Shown here piece by piece: positions 7,798-15,004 of a stretch of DNA of 21,834 nucleotides. The DNA lies in the NCBI GenBank assembly GCA_947259625.1, contig CAMYMY010000012.1, positions 1 to 21,834 on the forward strand. The letters are read 5' to 3'. Under the pieces are notes generated by a model, which was not told the origin of the DNA, searched no databases, and was given only the letters and a program-made list of their open reading frames with translations. Both the position numbers and the translations under genes were made by a program. This DNA comes from an uncultured Kiloniellales bacterium (GTDB lineage Bacteria > Pseudomonadota > Alphaproteobacteria > Kiloniellales > JAKSDN01). Within the stretch, counting starts at the first letter, position 1. Every line of letters begins with the position of its first letter.

Positions 7798-8538
7798 ATG
7801 GCCGACAGGCTGACCGGCAAGCGGGCGCTCGTCACCGCCGCGGCGCAGGGCATCGGACGGGCGTCGGCACTCGCCTTTGCGGCCGAGGGCGCGGAGGTCC
7901 TGGCAACCGATATCGACGAGGCGAAGCTGGCGGAGATCGCTGCAACACCCGGGCTTCGCGTGCGCCCCTTGGACGTGACCGACAGCGCCGCGGTCGCCGC
8001 ACTGGCCGCCGAGCTGGGAGCGATCGACGTGCTGGCGAATGTCGCCGGCTTCGTGCACCACGGCACGATCCTGGAGTGCGACGAGGCCGACTGGGAGTTC
8101 TCCTTCGACCTCAACGTCACCTCCATGTACCGCGCGACCCGCGCCTTCCTGCCGGCCATGCTCGAGGCCGGAGGCGGCTCGATCGTCAACATGGCCTCGG
8201 TCGCCTCCTCGATCCGCGGGCTGCCCAACCGCTTCGTCTACGGCACCACCAAGGCGGCGGTGATCGGGTTGACCAAGGCGGTCGCCGCCGACTTCATCCG
8301 CCAGGGCATACGCTGCAACGCGATCTGCCCCGGCACCGTGCAATCGCCGTCGCTGGACGCGCGGATCGCCGCCTTCGACGACCCGGCGGCGGCGCGCGAG
8401 GCTTTCATCGCCCGTCAGCCCCTGGGCCGCCTCGGCACGCCCGAGGAGATCGCCGCGCTCGCGGTCTATCTGGCGAGCGACGAATCGGCCTACACCACGG
8501 GCAGCGTGATCGTCGCCGACGGCGGGCTCACTCTGTAG
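7798..8538 (+). CDS. SDR dehydrogenase, 2-keto-3-deoxy-L-fuconate/3-hydroxybutyrate dehydrogenase (DHRS6) type
   Basis: This 246-aa protein is read from ATG at 7798, preceded by AGGAGAAGGA; an open frame extends upstream but overlaps livF. The Rossmann motif is T-A-A-A-Q-G-I-G (13-20) and D38 after the second strand points to NAD+. The catalytic set is S134, Y148 and K152. From memory it is strikingly similar to human DHRS6/BDH2, including NVAGFVHHGT (81-90) and ICPGTVQSPSL (176-186). The carboxylate-binding arginines of that enzyme correspond to R145, R189 and R206. Bacterial members include 2-keto-3-deoxy-L-fuconate dehydrogenase of non-phosphorylative L-fucose/L-rhamnose pathways. With the dehydratase at 1042 it could form steps one and two (dehydration, then oxidation at C4) of such a route. 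A hydroxybutyrate dehydrogenase role is the alternative. Confidence 0.88.
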   Translation: MADRLTGKRALVTAAAQGIGRASALAFAAEGAEVLATDIDEAKLAEIAATPGLRVRPLDVTDSAAVAALAAELGAIDVLANVAGFVHHGTILECDEADWEFSFDLNVTSMYRATRAFLPAMLEAGGGSIVNMASVASSIRGLPNRFVYGTTKAAVIGLTKAVAADFIRQGIRCNAICPGTVQSPSLDARIAAFDDPAAAREAFIARQPLGRLGTPEEIAALAVYLASDESAYTTGSVIVADGGLTL

Positions 8539-8540
8539 TC

Positions 8541-8566
8541 CGCCGCGGCCCTTTCGACTCGCGGCG
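8541..8566 (+). terminator. GC-rich hairpin after the SDR gene
   Basis: CGCCGCG (8541-8547) pairs perfectly with CGCGGCG (8560-8566) across a 12-nt loop, two bases after the SDR stop. No U-tract follows. Position at the end of the catabolic block suggests transcript termination or 3'-end protection. The remaining 8567-8759 shows no gene that I can support. Confidence 0.45.
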
Positions 8567-8759
8567 CTCCACGCATTCCAATTCGGTGTATGAAACGATC
8601 CCGGGGTGCGAACAAAGATCGGGGGCAGGAAACACAAGACCGCTCGCCGGCACCATCGAGACTGAATTCTCCCGAAGGCGCCGGCGAACAGGTGGACTTG
8701 GCAAGCTCCGAGACGGTCAGGTGGCCGCTCGGTGAGACTATCGGCTGTCTACAGCTGTC

Positions 8760-9182
8760 TCAGGCGTCGCTCTGCGCCATGGCATCCGGGGCCCAGTCGC
8801 TGGTGGCCAGGGGATCCGGGCCGAAGCGGTTGGCGCCGTCCGTGCCCTTCAGACAGCCAAGGAAGATGAACCACCAGATCAGGTTGACGATCGGGACCAG
8901 GTAGATCAGCTGGAACCACCCCGACTGGCCACGGTCGTGCAGCCGCTTGGCACCGGCGGCGATCATCGGCCAGAGCAGGATTATGCTCACGACGGTGCTG
9001 ATGATGCCGACGGGCATCTCGGGAGCCATGAAAAAGAAGGTGCCGGTGATCCCGTCCACGAACGAAACAGCAATGCTGATAACGAGCACGGGCAAGAAAT
9101 ACCAGAGCCAGTAAGTCGACCGGCTAATTCGTCCTTCGAAAGAAAACCAGACATATCCCAGTGAGACTTTACGTTCGGCCAT
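8760..9182 (-). CDS. DUF805 family inner-membrane protein
   Basis: This 140-aa protein is read from ATG at 9182, chosen because GGAGAGGG lies just upstream; the frame stays open to a TTG at 9239 without comparable support. It has the DUF805 pattern: an N-terminal W-F-S-F-E-G-R-I-S-R-S-x-Y-W segment (about 12-26), two to four hydrophobic helices, the cytoplasmic motif AAGAKRLHDRGQSGWF (75-90), and a C-terminal G-T-x-G-x-N-R-F-G-P-D-P. DUF805 proteins (E. coli YhaH/YhaI group) are small inner-membrane proteins of unknown function. It stands alone on the minus strand between two importer loci and has no apparent link to them. Confidence 0.88.
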   Translation of the reverse strand: MAERKVSLGYVWFSFEGRISRSTYWLWYFLPVLVISIAVSFVDGITGTFFFMAPEMPVGIISTVVSIILLWPMIAAGAKRLHDRGQSGWFQLIYLVPIVNLIWWFIFLGCLKGTDGANRFGPDPLATSDWAPDAMAQSDA

Positions 9183-9239
9183 TTTCCCTCTCCGATATAG
9201 TGCGATTCCGGCCGCAGTCTGCTCTTCAATATTTAACAA

Positions 9240-9495
9240 AACACTGTCGGAACGTTAACCGAATCTGACCGTGGAGTCTCCAGAAGGCAGCTGGCCTGCG
9301 CCTTGCGGTCCGCCCCGGCTGGCTTCATCCCGGCGTCTCGAGGACCGGCAGGCCGCACCGGCCGAACTACCGTCGGCGGGCCGATGGAGAGACCGCGAAC
9401 CATCTAGACGTGCGTCGAGCTAACGGCTACCGTAGGCGCATAAGAACCAGCGCCGGCGCCCGCCCCGGGTGAATCGGCCCTGATGGGGAGGTTTC
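9240..9495. promoter_or_regulatory. Intergenic region upstream of CUT1 importer
   Basis: This gap separates the DUF805 gene (minus) from the CUT1 operon (plus). The left end (9225-9260) is AT-richer and may hold the DUF805 promoter. A 12-bp near-direct repeat, CTACCGTCGGCG at 9367 and CTACCGTAGGCG at 9427, is spaced exactly 60 bp apart. GGGGAGG at 9485-9491 is the ribosome site for the ATPase gene. No certain promoter was found. Confidence 0.3.
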
Positions 9496-10569
9496 ATGGC
9501 GTCCGTCGAAATCCGCGGCGCGCGCAAGTCGTTCGGATCCGTCGAGGTTCTGCACGGCATCGATATCGAAGTTCCGGACAAGTCCTTCACGGTCCTGGTC
9601 GGCCCTTCGGGCTGCGGCAAATCAACACTGCTACGCATGATCGCCGGATTGGAGGAGATCACCGCCGGCGAGATCGCCATCGGCGGCCGCATGGTCAACG
9701 GCGTGCCGCCCAAGCAGCGCGACATCGCCATGGTGTTCCAGAACTACGCGCTCTACCCGCACATGAAGGTCTATGACAACATGGCCTTCAGCCTGAAGCT
9801 GGCCAAGGTCGAGCCGGCGCGGATCGACGAACTGGTCCAGCGCGCCGCCGAGATCCTCAACCTGGACGAACTCCTCGAGCGCTATCCGCGACAGCTCTCG
9901 GGCGGCCAGCGGCAGCGCGTCGCCATGGGCCGGGCCATCGTGCGCGACCCGCAGGTCTTCCTGTTCGACGAGCCGCTTTCCAACCTGGACGCCAAGCTGC
10001 GCGTCCAGATGCGCACCGAGATCAGGGAGCTGCACCAGCGCCTGCAGAGCACCTCGGTCTACGTGACCCATGACCAGATCGAGGCCATGACCATGGCCGA
10101 CCAGATCGTCGTCATGCGCGACGGCCACGTCGAGCAGAGCGGCGCACCGCTCGAGCTCTACGATCGTCCCGTCAACACCTTCGTGGCCGGCTTCATCGGC
10201 TCGCCGGCCATGAACCTGATTGAGGGAACCGTTCAGAAGGCCAACGGCAGCGCGGCGGTGATGACCGACGACGACGTCTCGCTGCCCCTGGCGCGGGATA
10301 CGGGCGTGCCGGCGGGATCGCGCGTTTACTACGGCATCCGGCCCGAGCACTGGAGCCTCGCCGAAGGGGAACACGGCGTGGCGGTCGAAGTCAGCGTGGT
10401 CGAGCCGACTGGAGCCGAGATGCTCGTGGTCTGCCGAATGGCCGGGGTCGAGGTACAGGCCTCGTTCCACGAGCGTCACGCCCTCGAACCGGGACAGCAT
10501 ATCCGTCTGCGACCGAGGCCGGAGCTCGTGCATCTGTTCGATACCAAGACCAGCCATCGCCTCGGATGA
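9496..10569 (+). CDS. CUT1 sugar ABC transporter ATP-binding protein (MalK/UgpC/MsmX type)
   Basis: This 357-aa ATPase has the full-length two-domain build of the MalK/UgpC group. The nucleotide-binding domain spans about 1-235: Walker A GPSGCGKST (36-44), Q-loop at Q82, signature LSGGQ (134-138), Walker B FLFDEP (155-160) and switch H192. The C-terminal part (about 240-357) is the TOBE/OB-fold regulatory domain, ending with RLRPRPELVHLFD, as in UgpC. GGGGAGG four bases upstream fixes the start. It is the first gene of a complete importer operon and would energise the two permeases at 12058 and 12998. Substrates of this group include disaccharides, polyols and glycerol-3-phosphate; nothing here singles one out. 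Confidence 0.95.
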   Translation: MASVEIRGARKSFGSVEVLHGIDIEVPDKSFTVLVGPSGCGKSTLLRMIAGLEEITAGEIAIGGRMVNGVPPKQRDIAMVFQNYALYPHMKVYDNMAFSLKLAKVEPARIDELVQRAAEILNLDELLERYPRQLSGGQRQRVAMGRAIVRDPQVFLFDEPLSNLDAKLRVQMRTEIRELHQRLQSTSVYVTHDQIEAMTMADQIVVMRDGHVEQSGAPLELYDRPVNTFVAGFIGSPAMNLIEGTVQKANGSAAVMTDDDVSLPLARDTGVPAGSRVYYGIRPEHWSLAEGEHGVAVEVSVVEPTGAEMLVVCRMAGVEVQASFHERHALEPGQHIRLRPRPELVHLFDTKTSHRLG

Positions 10570-10659
10570 GGAGGTGGCGGCATCGACCCGGCGGTCAATG
10601 CCGGAACGGTGCCGTTGTCAAGAACTGGGACCAAGAAGGTGAAAACGGAGGAGGACGCT

Positions 10660-11964
10660 ATGAGAAAAATTACCAGGCGTGACGCATTCAAGCTTGGGGC
10701 CGGCGCGGCAGCGCTCGCCGCGAGCAGCGGTTTGGCCAAGCCCGGCCAGGCGCAGTCGCTGTCGTTTACCCCGGAAAAGGGCGCCAAGCTGCGCGTGCTG
10801 CGCTGGAAGCGCTTCGTCCAGGGCGACGAGGACCTCTGGATGGCGAACACCAGGAAGTTCACCGAGCAGACCGGCGTGGAGGTCGTCACCGAGCACGAGT
10901 CGTGGGAGGATGTTCGGCCGAAGGCCGCGGTGGCCGCCAACATCGGCAGCGGCCCCGACATCATCGTCGGCTGGTACGACGACCCGCACCAGTATCCGGA
11001 CAAGCTGGTCGACCTCACCGACCTGGCCGAATATCTCGGCGACAAATACGGCGGCTGGTACCCGGTGGCACGCGAGTACGGTACGCGCCAGGGCCGCTGG
11101 ATTTCCCTGCCGCTGGGCGCGGCCGGCAACTGCATCGTCTACCGGAAGTCCTGGATGAACGAGGCCGGTTTCGACAGCTTCCCCAAGGACACAGACGGCC
11201 TTCTCAGGCTGTGCCAGGCGCTCAACAAGAACGGCCATCCGCCGGGCTTTGCACTCGGCAATGCCGTGGGCGACGGCAACGTCTGGACCCATTGGCTGCT
11301 GTGGTCGTTCGGCGGGCAGATGGTCGATAGCAACAATCAAGTGGTGATCAACAGTCCGGAGACGATCAACGCCCTGGAATACGCCCGCGAGCTCTACGAG
11401 ACCTTCATTCCGGGCACCGTCTCCTGGCTCGATGCCCACAACAACAAGGCCTTCCTGTCCGGCCAGATCGGGCTGACCGCCAACGGCATTTCCGTCTACT
11501 ACGCGGCCAAAACGCAGGGCAGCGCATTCGTGGACGACATTTATCACGCCAACATGCCGGTCGGCCCGGTCGGCAAGCCAACCGAGCTCAATCTGTTCAC
11601 CCAGGCGATGCTGTTCAGCCACAGCAAGTACCCGAACGCAGCCAAGGAGTTCCTGCGCTTCATGTGGGAGAAGGAGCAGTACGAGCCATGGCAGCAGGCC
11701 GCGATCGGCTATATCACGCAGCCGCTCAAGGCCTACGAGAGCAACCCGGTGTGGACCGCCGATCCCAAGCATACGCCCTACCGCGACACGGTGGCGAACA
11801 TGCTGACCAACGGCCACGCCGGTACCCTGGGCTATTCCTCGGCGGCTGCGATGGCGGACTTCATCGTCGTCAACATGGTGGCCGAGGCGGCCGCCGGCAG
11901 GGAGGCAGCGAAAGATGCGGCGGCGCGCGCCGAGAAGCGCGCCCTGAGGTACTACAAGGTCTGA
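10660..11964 (+). CDS. CUT1 ABC transporter sugar-binding protein, Tat-type signal
   Basis: This 434-aa extracellular solute-binding protein family 1 member starts at the ATG at 10660, preceded by GGAGGAGG; an in-frame GTG at 10609 would only lengthen the leader. The N-terminus carries a twin-arginine signal, T-R-R-D-A-F-K-L-G (5-13), an alanine-rich core, and a likely cleavage after G-Q-A (29-31), suggesting export in folded form by Tat. The body has features of sugar-binding proteins: LRVLRWKRFV at the start of the mature part, many aromatic residues, and VPTGPVG-like NMPVGPVGKP near the hinge. It feeds the permeases at 12058 and 12998. Ligand is unknown; adjacent dehydrogenases suggest a polyol, sugar or sugar acid. 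Confidence 0.92.
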   Translation: MRKITRRDAFKLGAGAAALAASSGLAKPGQAQSLSFTPEKGAKLRVLRWKRFVQGDEDLWMANTRKFTEQTGVEVVTEHESWEDVRPKAAVAANIGSGPDIIVGWYDDPHQYPDKLVDLTDLAEYLGDKYGGWYPVAREYGTRQGRWISLPLGAAGNCIVYRKSWMNEAGFDSFPKDTDGLLRLCQALNKNGHPPGFALGNAVGDGNVWTHWLLWSFGGQMVDSNNQVVINSPETINALEYARELYETFIPGTVSWLDAHNNKAFLSGQIGLTANGISVYYAAKTQGSAFVDDIYHANMPVGPVGKPTELNLFTQAMLFSHSKYPNAAKEFLRFMWEKEQYEPWQQAAIGYITQPLKAYESNPVWTADPKHTPYRDTVANMLTNGHAGTLGYSSAAAMADFIVVNMVAEAAAGREAAKDAAARAEKRALRYYKV

Positions 11965-11976
11965 TCAGGCTCGGGC

Positions 11977-12011
11977 CCTGCCCCCGTCCGCTCGAGGCAG
12001 GCGGGGGCAGG
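11977..12011 (+). promoter_or_regulatory. Strong hairpin between binding-protein and permease genes
   Basis: CCTGCCCCCG (11977-11986) pairs perfectly over 10 bp with CGGGGGCAGG (12002-12011) across a 15-nt loop, 12 nt after the binding-protein stop. No U-tract follows, which favours transcript stabilisation or partial attenuation within the operon, as at the same position in the Liv-type operon. Confidence 0.7.
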
Positions 12012-12057
12012 CCTGGGAGACCTGCAAGGCAAGAACTTCCGGCGGGAGGAACAAAGC

Positions 12058-13005
12058 GTGGCCGAGGCGACGATAGGCCGGCCAACACCTCAGCGGCTCT
12101 CGCTGTGGGCGCGCATCGACAACAATCGGACCGTTCTCGGCCTGTGCATGATGCTGCCGGCGGGCGCGTTGCTGCTTGTCTTTCTAAGCTATCCCCTGGG
12201 GCTGGGTGTCTGGCTCGGGCTCACCGATACCACGATCGGCCGCAAGGGCGGCTTCATCGGCCTAGAGAACTACGAGCTGTTGTTCGATGACAGCGTCTTC
12301 TGGCTGTCGGTGTTCAACACCTTCCTCTACACGGTGGTGGCCAGCGCGTTCAAATTCGCGCTCGGCCTGTGGCTGGCGCTGATCCTCAACAACCGCCTCC
12401 CCTTCAAGGCCCTGCTCCGCGCCATCGTGCTGCTGCCGTGGATCGTGCCGACGGTGCTCTCGGCCATCGCCTTCTGGTGGATCTACGACTCCCAGTTCTC
12501 GATCATCTCGTGGTCGTTGCAGAGGCTGGGGCTGATCGACCAGTACGTCAACTTCCTCGGCGACGCGAACAACGCCCGCGCGGCGGTGATTGCGGCCAAC
12601 GTCTGGCGCGGGATCCCCTTCGTGGCCATCTGCCTGCTGGCCGGCCTGCAGACCATCCCGCAGTCGCTCTACGAGGCGGCGGTGCTCGACGGCGCAAGCG
12701 AATGGCAGCGGTTTCGCTGCGTGACCTTCCCGCTGCTCACGCCGATCATCGCGGTGGTCATGACCTTTTCCGTGCTGTTCACCTTCACCGACTTCCAGCT
12801 GATCTACGTGCTGACCCGCGGCGGGCCCTTCAATGCCACGCACCTCATGGCGACGCTGTCGTTCCAGCGGGCGATTCCGGGCGGACAGCTGGGCGAAGGC
12901 GCGGCCATCGCGACGGCCATGGTTCCCTTCCTGCTGGCCGCCATCATTTTCAGCTACTTCGGCCTGCAGCGCCGCCGCTGGCAGCAGGGGGCGGCCAATG
13001 ATTAG
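12058..13005 (+). CDS. CUT1 ABC transporter permease, MalF/UgpA type
   Basis: This 315-aa inner-membrane permease has about six hydrophobic helices. It starts at GTG 12058, with GGCGGGAGGA about ten bases upstream. The ATPase-contact EAA loop is Y-E-A-A-V-L-D-G-A-S (about 205-214) followed by a FPLLTPII segment, and the C-terminal region with TRGGPFNATHLMATL is typical of the UgpA/LacF side of CUT1 pairs. The last eight bases overlap the next permease gene, so the two are translationally coupled and probably form the heterodimeric channel. Confidence 0.93.
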   Translation: MAEATIGRPTPQRLSLWARIDNNRTVLGLCMMLPAGALLLVFLSYPLGLGVWLGLTDTTIGRKGGFIGLENYELLFDDSVFWLSVFNTFLYTVVASAFKFALGLWLALILNNRLPFKALLRAIVLLPWIVPTVLSAIAFWWIYDSQFSIISWSLQRLGLIDQYVNFLGDANNARAAVIAANVWRGIPFVAICLLAGLQTIPQSLYEAAVLDGASEWQRFRCVTFPLLTPIIAVVMTFSVLFTFTDFQLIYVLTRGGPFNATHLMATLSFQRAIPGGQLGEGAAIATAMVPFLLAAIIFSYFGLQRRRWQQGAAND

Positions 13006-13879
13006 ACTCCGCCGCCCAGTCGACGAAGGCGGAATGCACCACCTGTCGACCTTGCCGCAGCGCGTGGTCACCATCTATCTGCCGCTGGCGGTCTTTCTGA
13101 TCGTGCTGCTGTTCCCCTTCTATTGGATGGGACTGACCACGCTGAAGCCGAACGAGGAGATGTTGAACCTCCAGGACTTCAACCCGTTCTGGGTGGAAAA
13201 CCCAACCCTCGCGCATATCAAGAAGCTGCTGTTCGAGACCGCCTATCCCGCCTGGCTGTGGAACACCATGCTGGTCGCGGTGGTCTCCACTTTCATCTCC
13301 CTGTTCTGCGCCGTGCTCGCCGCCTATGCCATCGAGCGCCTGCGCTTCAAGGGGGCGCGGGCCACCGGCATGGCGATCTTCTTGGCCTATCTGGTGCCGC
13401 CGTCGATCCTGTTCATTCCGCTCGCAACCATGGTGTTCAAATTGGGCATCTTCGACACGAAGCTGGCGCTGATCCTGACCTATCCGACTTTCCTGATTCC
13501 GTTCTGCACCTGGCTGCTGATGGGCTATTTCCGGTCGATCCCCTACGAGCTGGAAGAGTGCGCGCTGATCGACGGCGCGACCCGGCTGCAGATCCTGGTG
13601 AAGATCATGCTGCCGCTCGCGGTGCCCGGGTTGATCTCGGCCGGCATCTTTGCCTTTACCTTGTCGTGGAACGAGTTCATCTACGCGCTGACCTTCATCT
13701 CCGCCTCGCAGAACAAGACCGTGCCGGTCGGCGTGATCACTGAACTTGTCGAGGGCGACGTCTATCACTGGGGATCGCTGATGGCGGGCGCGTTGCTCGG
13801 ATCCATACCCGTCGCCATCTTCTACTCGTTCTTCGTCGAGCACTACGTGTCCTCGATGACCGGCGCGGTGAAGGAGTAG
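12998..13879 (+). CDS. CUT1 ABC transporter permease, MalG/UgpE type
   Basis: This 293-aa permease is read from ATG at 12998, preceded by AGGGGGCGG and overlapping the end of the upstream permease by 8 nt. Hydrophobic helices start near residue 26. The EAA loop is L-E-E-C-A-L-I-D-G-A-T-R (about 185-196) followed by KIMLPLAVPGL, and FTLSWNEFIYALTF (about 220-233) is the signature C-terminal helix of MalG-type subunits. It completes the importer begun at 9496. A hairpin at its stop codon and a convergent gene mark the end of the operon. Confidence 0.94.
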   Translation: MIRLRRPVDEGGMHHLSTLPQRVVTIYLPLAVFLIVLLFPFYWMGLTTLKPNEEMLNLQDFNPFWVENPTLAHIKKLLFETAYPAWLWNTMLVAVVSTFISLFCAVLAAYAIERLRFKGARATGMAIFLAYLVPPSILFIPLATMVFKLGIFDTKLALILTYPTFLIPFCTWLLMGYFRSIPYELEECALIDGATRLQILVKIMLPLAVPGLISAGIFAFTLSWNEFIYALTFISASQNKTVPVGVITELVEGDVYHWGSLMAGALLGSIPVAIFYSFFVEHYVSSMTGAVKE

Positions 13880-13903
13880 CGCCGACACGCGAATGCGCGG
13901 CGC
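13879..13903. terminator. Hairpin between convergent genes
   Basis: GCGCCG (13879-13884) pairs with CGGCGC (13898-13903), with an additional possible inner CGC/GCG pairing. It lies between the permease stop at 13879 and the stop of the minus-strand dehydrogenase at 13914, so it could serve both transcripts. No U-tract is visible. Confidence 0.4.
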
Positions 13904-13913
13904 AGCCCCTGCC

Positions 13914-14813
13914 CTATTCGCCGAATTTACGGCCGATCGCCGCTTCGTAGAGATGGGCGACGGCCGAGAAGTCCTCGGCCCCCCAATCTTCCTTGCCGGC
14001 CTGCATGAACGTCCCGACGACGTGATCGAGCAGCGGAGTTTCGACCTCCGCTCTGCGGGCGAGGCCCTGAGAAAGCATGATGTCCTTGGTCATGAGGCCC
14101 AGCGTGAAGAGCGGCGTGAAATCGCCCGCGCGCATGCGCGGAACGCGCTTCTCGAAATATCGGGAATAGGCGAATCCGCCGCCGCCGCAGACGACATCGT
14201 AGAAGGAGTCGAGATCGGTCCCCGTGGCCAGGCAGAGCGCGACGGCTTCCGCGACGGCCACGGCGTTGACGGCAACCAGCATCTGGTGGATCAGCTTGAT
14301 CTGGTGGCCCGAGCCCGTCGGGCCGGCGTACTTGCGGAAGCGCCCCAGGATGTCCAGGAGCGGCGCGATCTCTTCGAAGGCGTTCGGGTCCCCGCCCACG
14401 ACGAAGCCGATCTCCCCGGTCTCGGCCTGCGGCAGCGAGCCCAGCATCGCCGCATCCATGTGGCGTACGCCCGCCTCGGCCAGGGCCGCGTGGATCTGGC
14501 GGGTGATCGCGGGGCTGACGGTGGAGCAGTCGACCGTGATCGCGCCGGAGGTCAGCGCCTGGGCCATCCCGTTCTCGCCGAGGTAGACCTCGCGGACGAT
14601 CCGGTCGTTCGGCAGGCAGGTGAACAGAACGTCGATCTCGGCGGCGATCTCCGAAAGCGAGTGAGCGACCCGCACGCCCGGGATCAGCTCGGCGCGCTCG
14701 CAGGTGGCCCAGTCAGCGTCATAGGCCAAGACGGAAATCCCATGCTCGGCAAGAACCTTGGTCATGGGGAATCCCATCGTTCCAAGTCCGACAAAACCCA
14801 CTTTGCTCTGCAT
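13914..14813 (-). CDS. NAD(P)-dependent beta-hydroxyacid dehydrogenase (HIBADH/tartronate-semialdehyde reductase family)
   Basis: This 299-aa protein has the two-domain build of the 3-hydroxyisobutyrate dehydrogenase family. The N-terminal Rossmann motif is GFVGLGTMG (6-14), D-C-S-T (95-98) begins the substrate loop, and D-A-A-M-L-G-S (120-126) corresponds to the usual D-A-P-V-S-G-G. The catalytic lysine is K173 in GSGHQIK. The Asn normally three residues after that lysine is His (H176), an unusual but not necessarily inactivating change. GGAGGGG upstream supports ATG at 14813. It is divergent from the IPMDH-like gene and convergent with the CUT1 operon, so it probably acts on a metabolite of the same pathway, for example reducing or oxidising a semialdehyde/hydroxyacid pair. 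The exact substrate is unknown. Confidence 0.9.
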   Translation of the reverse strand: MQSKVGFVGLGTMGFPMTKVLAEHGISVLAYDADWATCERAELIPGVRVAHSLSEIAAEIDVLFTCLPNDRIVREVYLGENGMAQALTSGAITVDCSTVSPAITRQIHAALAEAGVRHMDAAMLGSLPQAETGEIGFVVGGDPNAFEEIAPLLDILGRFRKYAGPTGSGHQIKLIHQMLVAVNAVAVAEAVALCLATGTDLDSFYDVVCGGGGFAYSRYFEKRVPRMRAGDFTPLFTLGLMTKDIMLSQGLARRAEVETPLLDHVVGTFMQAGKEDWGAEDFSAVAHLYEAAIGRKFGE

Positions 14814-15004
14814 AGCATCCCCTCCCTGCCGAAGCCCCGCGGCCGACGTGCCGCGATTTCATGCTTACGTTATATCTCCGGGATTCTAAACTGGATATGC
14901 GCGGAACGGGGCGGGACAGGGTCGATCGCTGTCCGGTTTCACCGCGCATTGGAGTTGGCGATGAGCGTCGCGGGCCTGAGAACAGACATTTTGGGGAGTT
15001 GCGC
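14814..15004. promoter_or_regulatory. Divergent promoter region between two dehydrogenase genes
   Basis: This region lies between back-to-back start codons. An AT-rich patch at 14856-14900 contains ATATC (14872-14876) and GATAT (14894-14898) in inverted orientation, with possible -10-like TATAAC on the minus strand around 14867-14872. An operator or paired promoters here would co-regulate the two transcripts. An open frame crosses the plus-strand part but lacks protein-family similarity, so the downstream GTG start was preferred. Confidence 0.35.

Noticed and set aside
9367..9438. CTACCGTCGGCG / CTACCGTAGGCG near-repeat spaced 60 bp apart
   Set aside because: Only two copies, non-palindromic and with no promoter in clear relation to them; chance is likely in GC-rich DNA.
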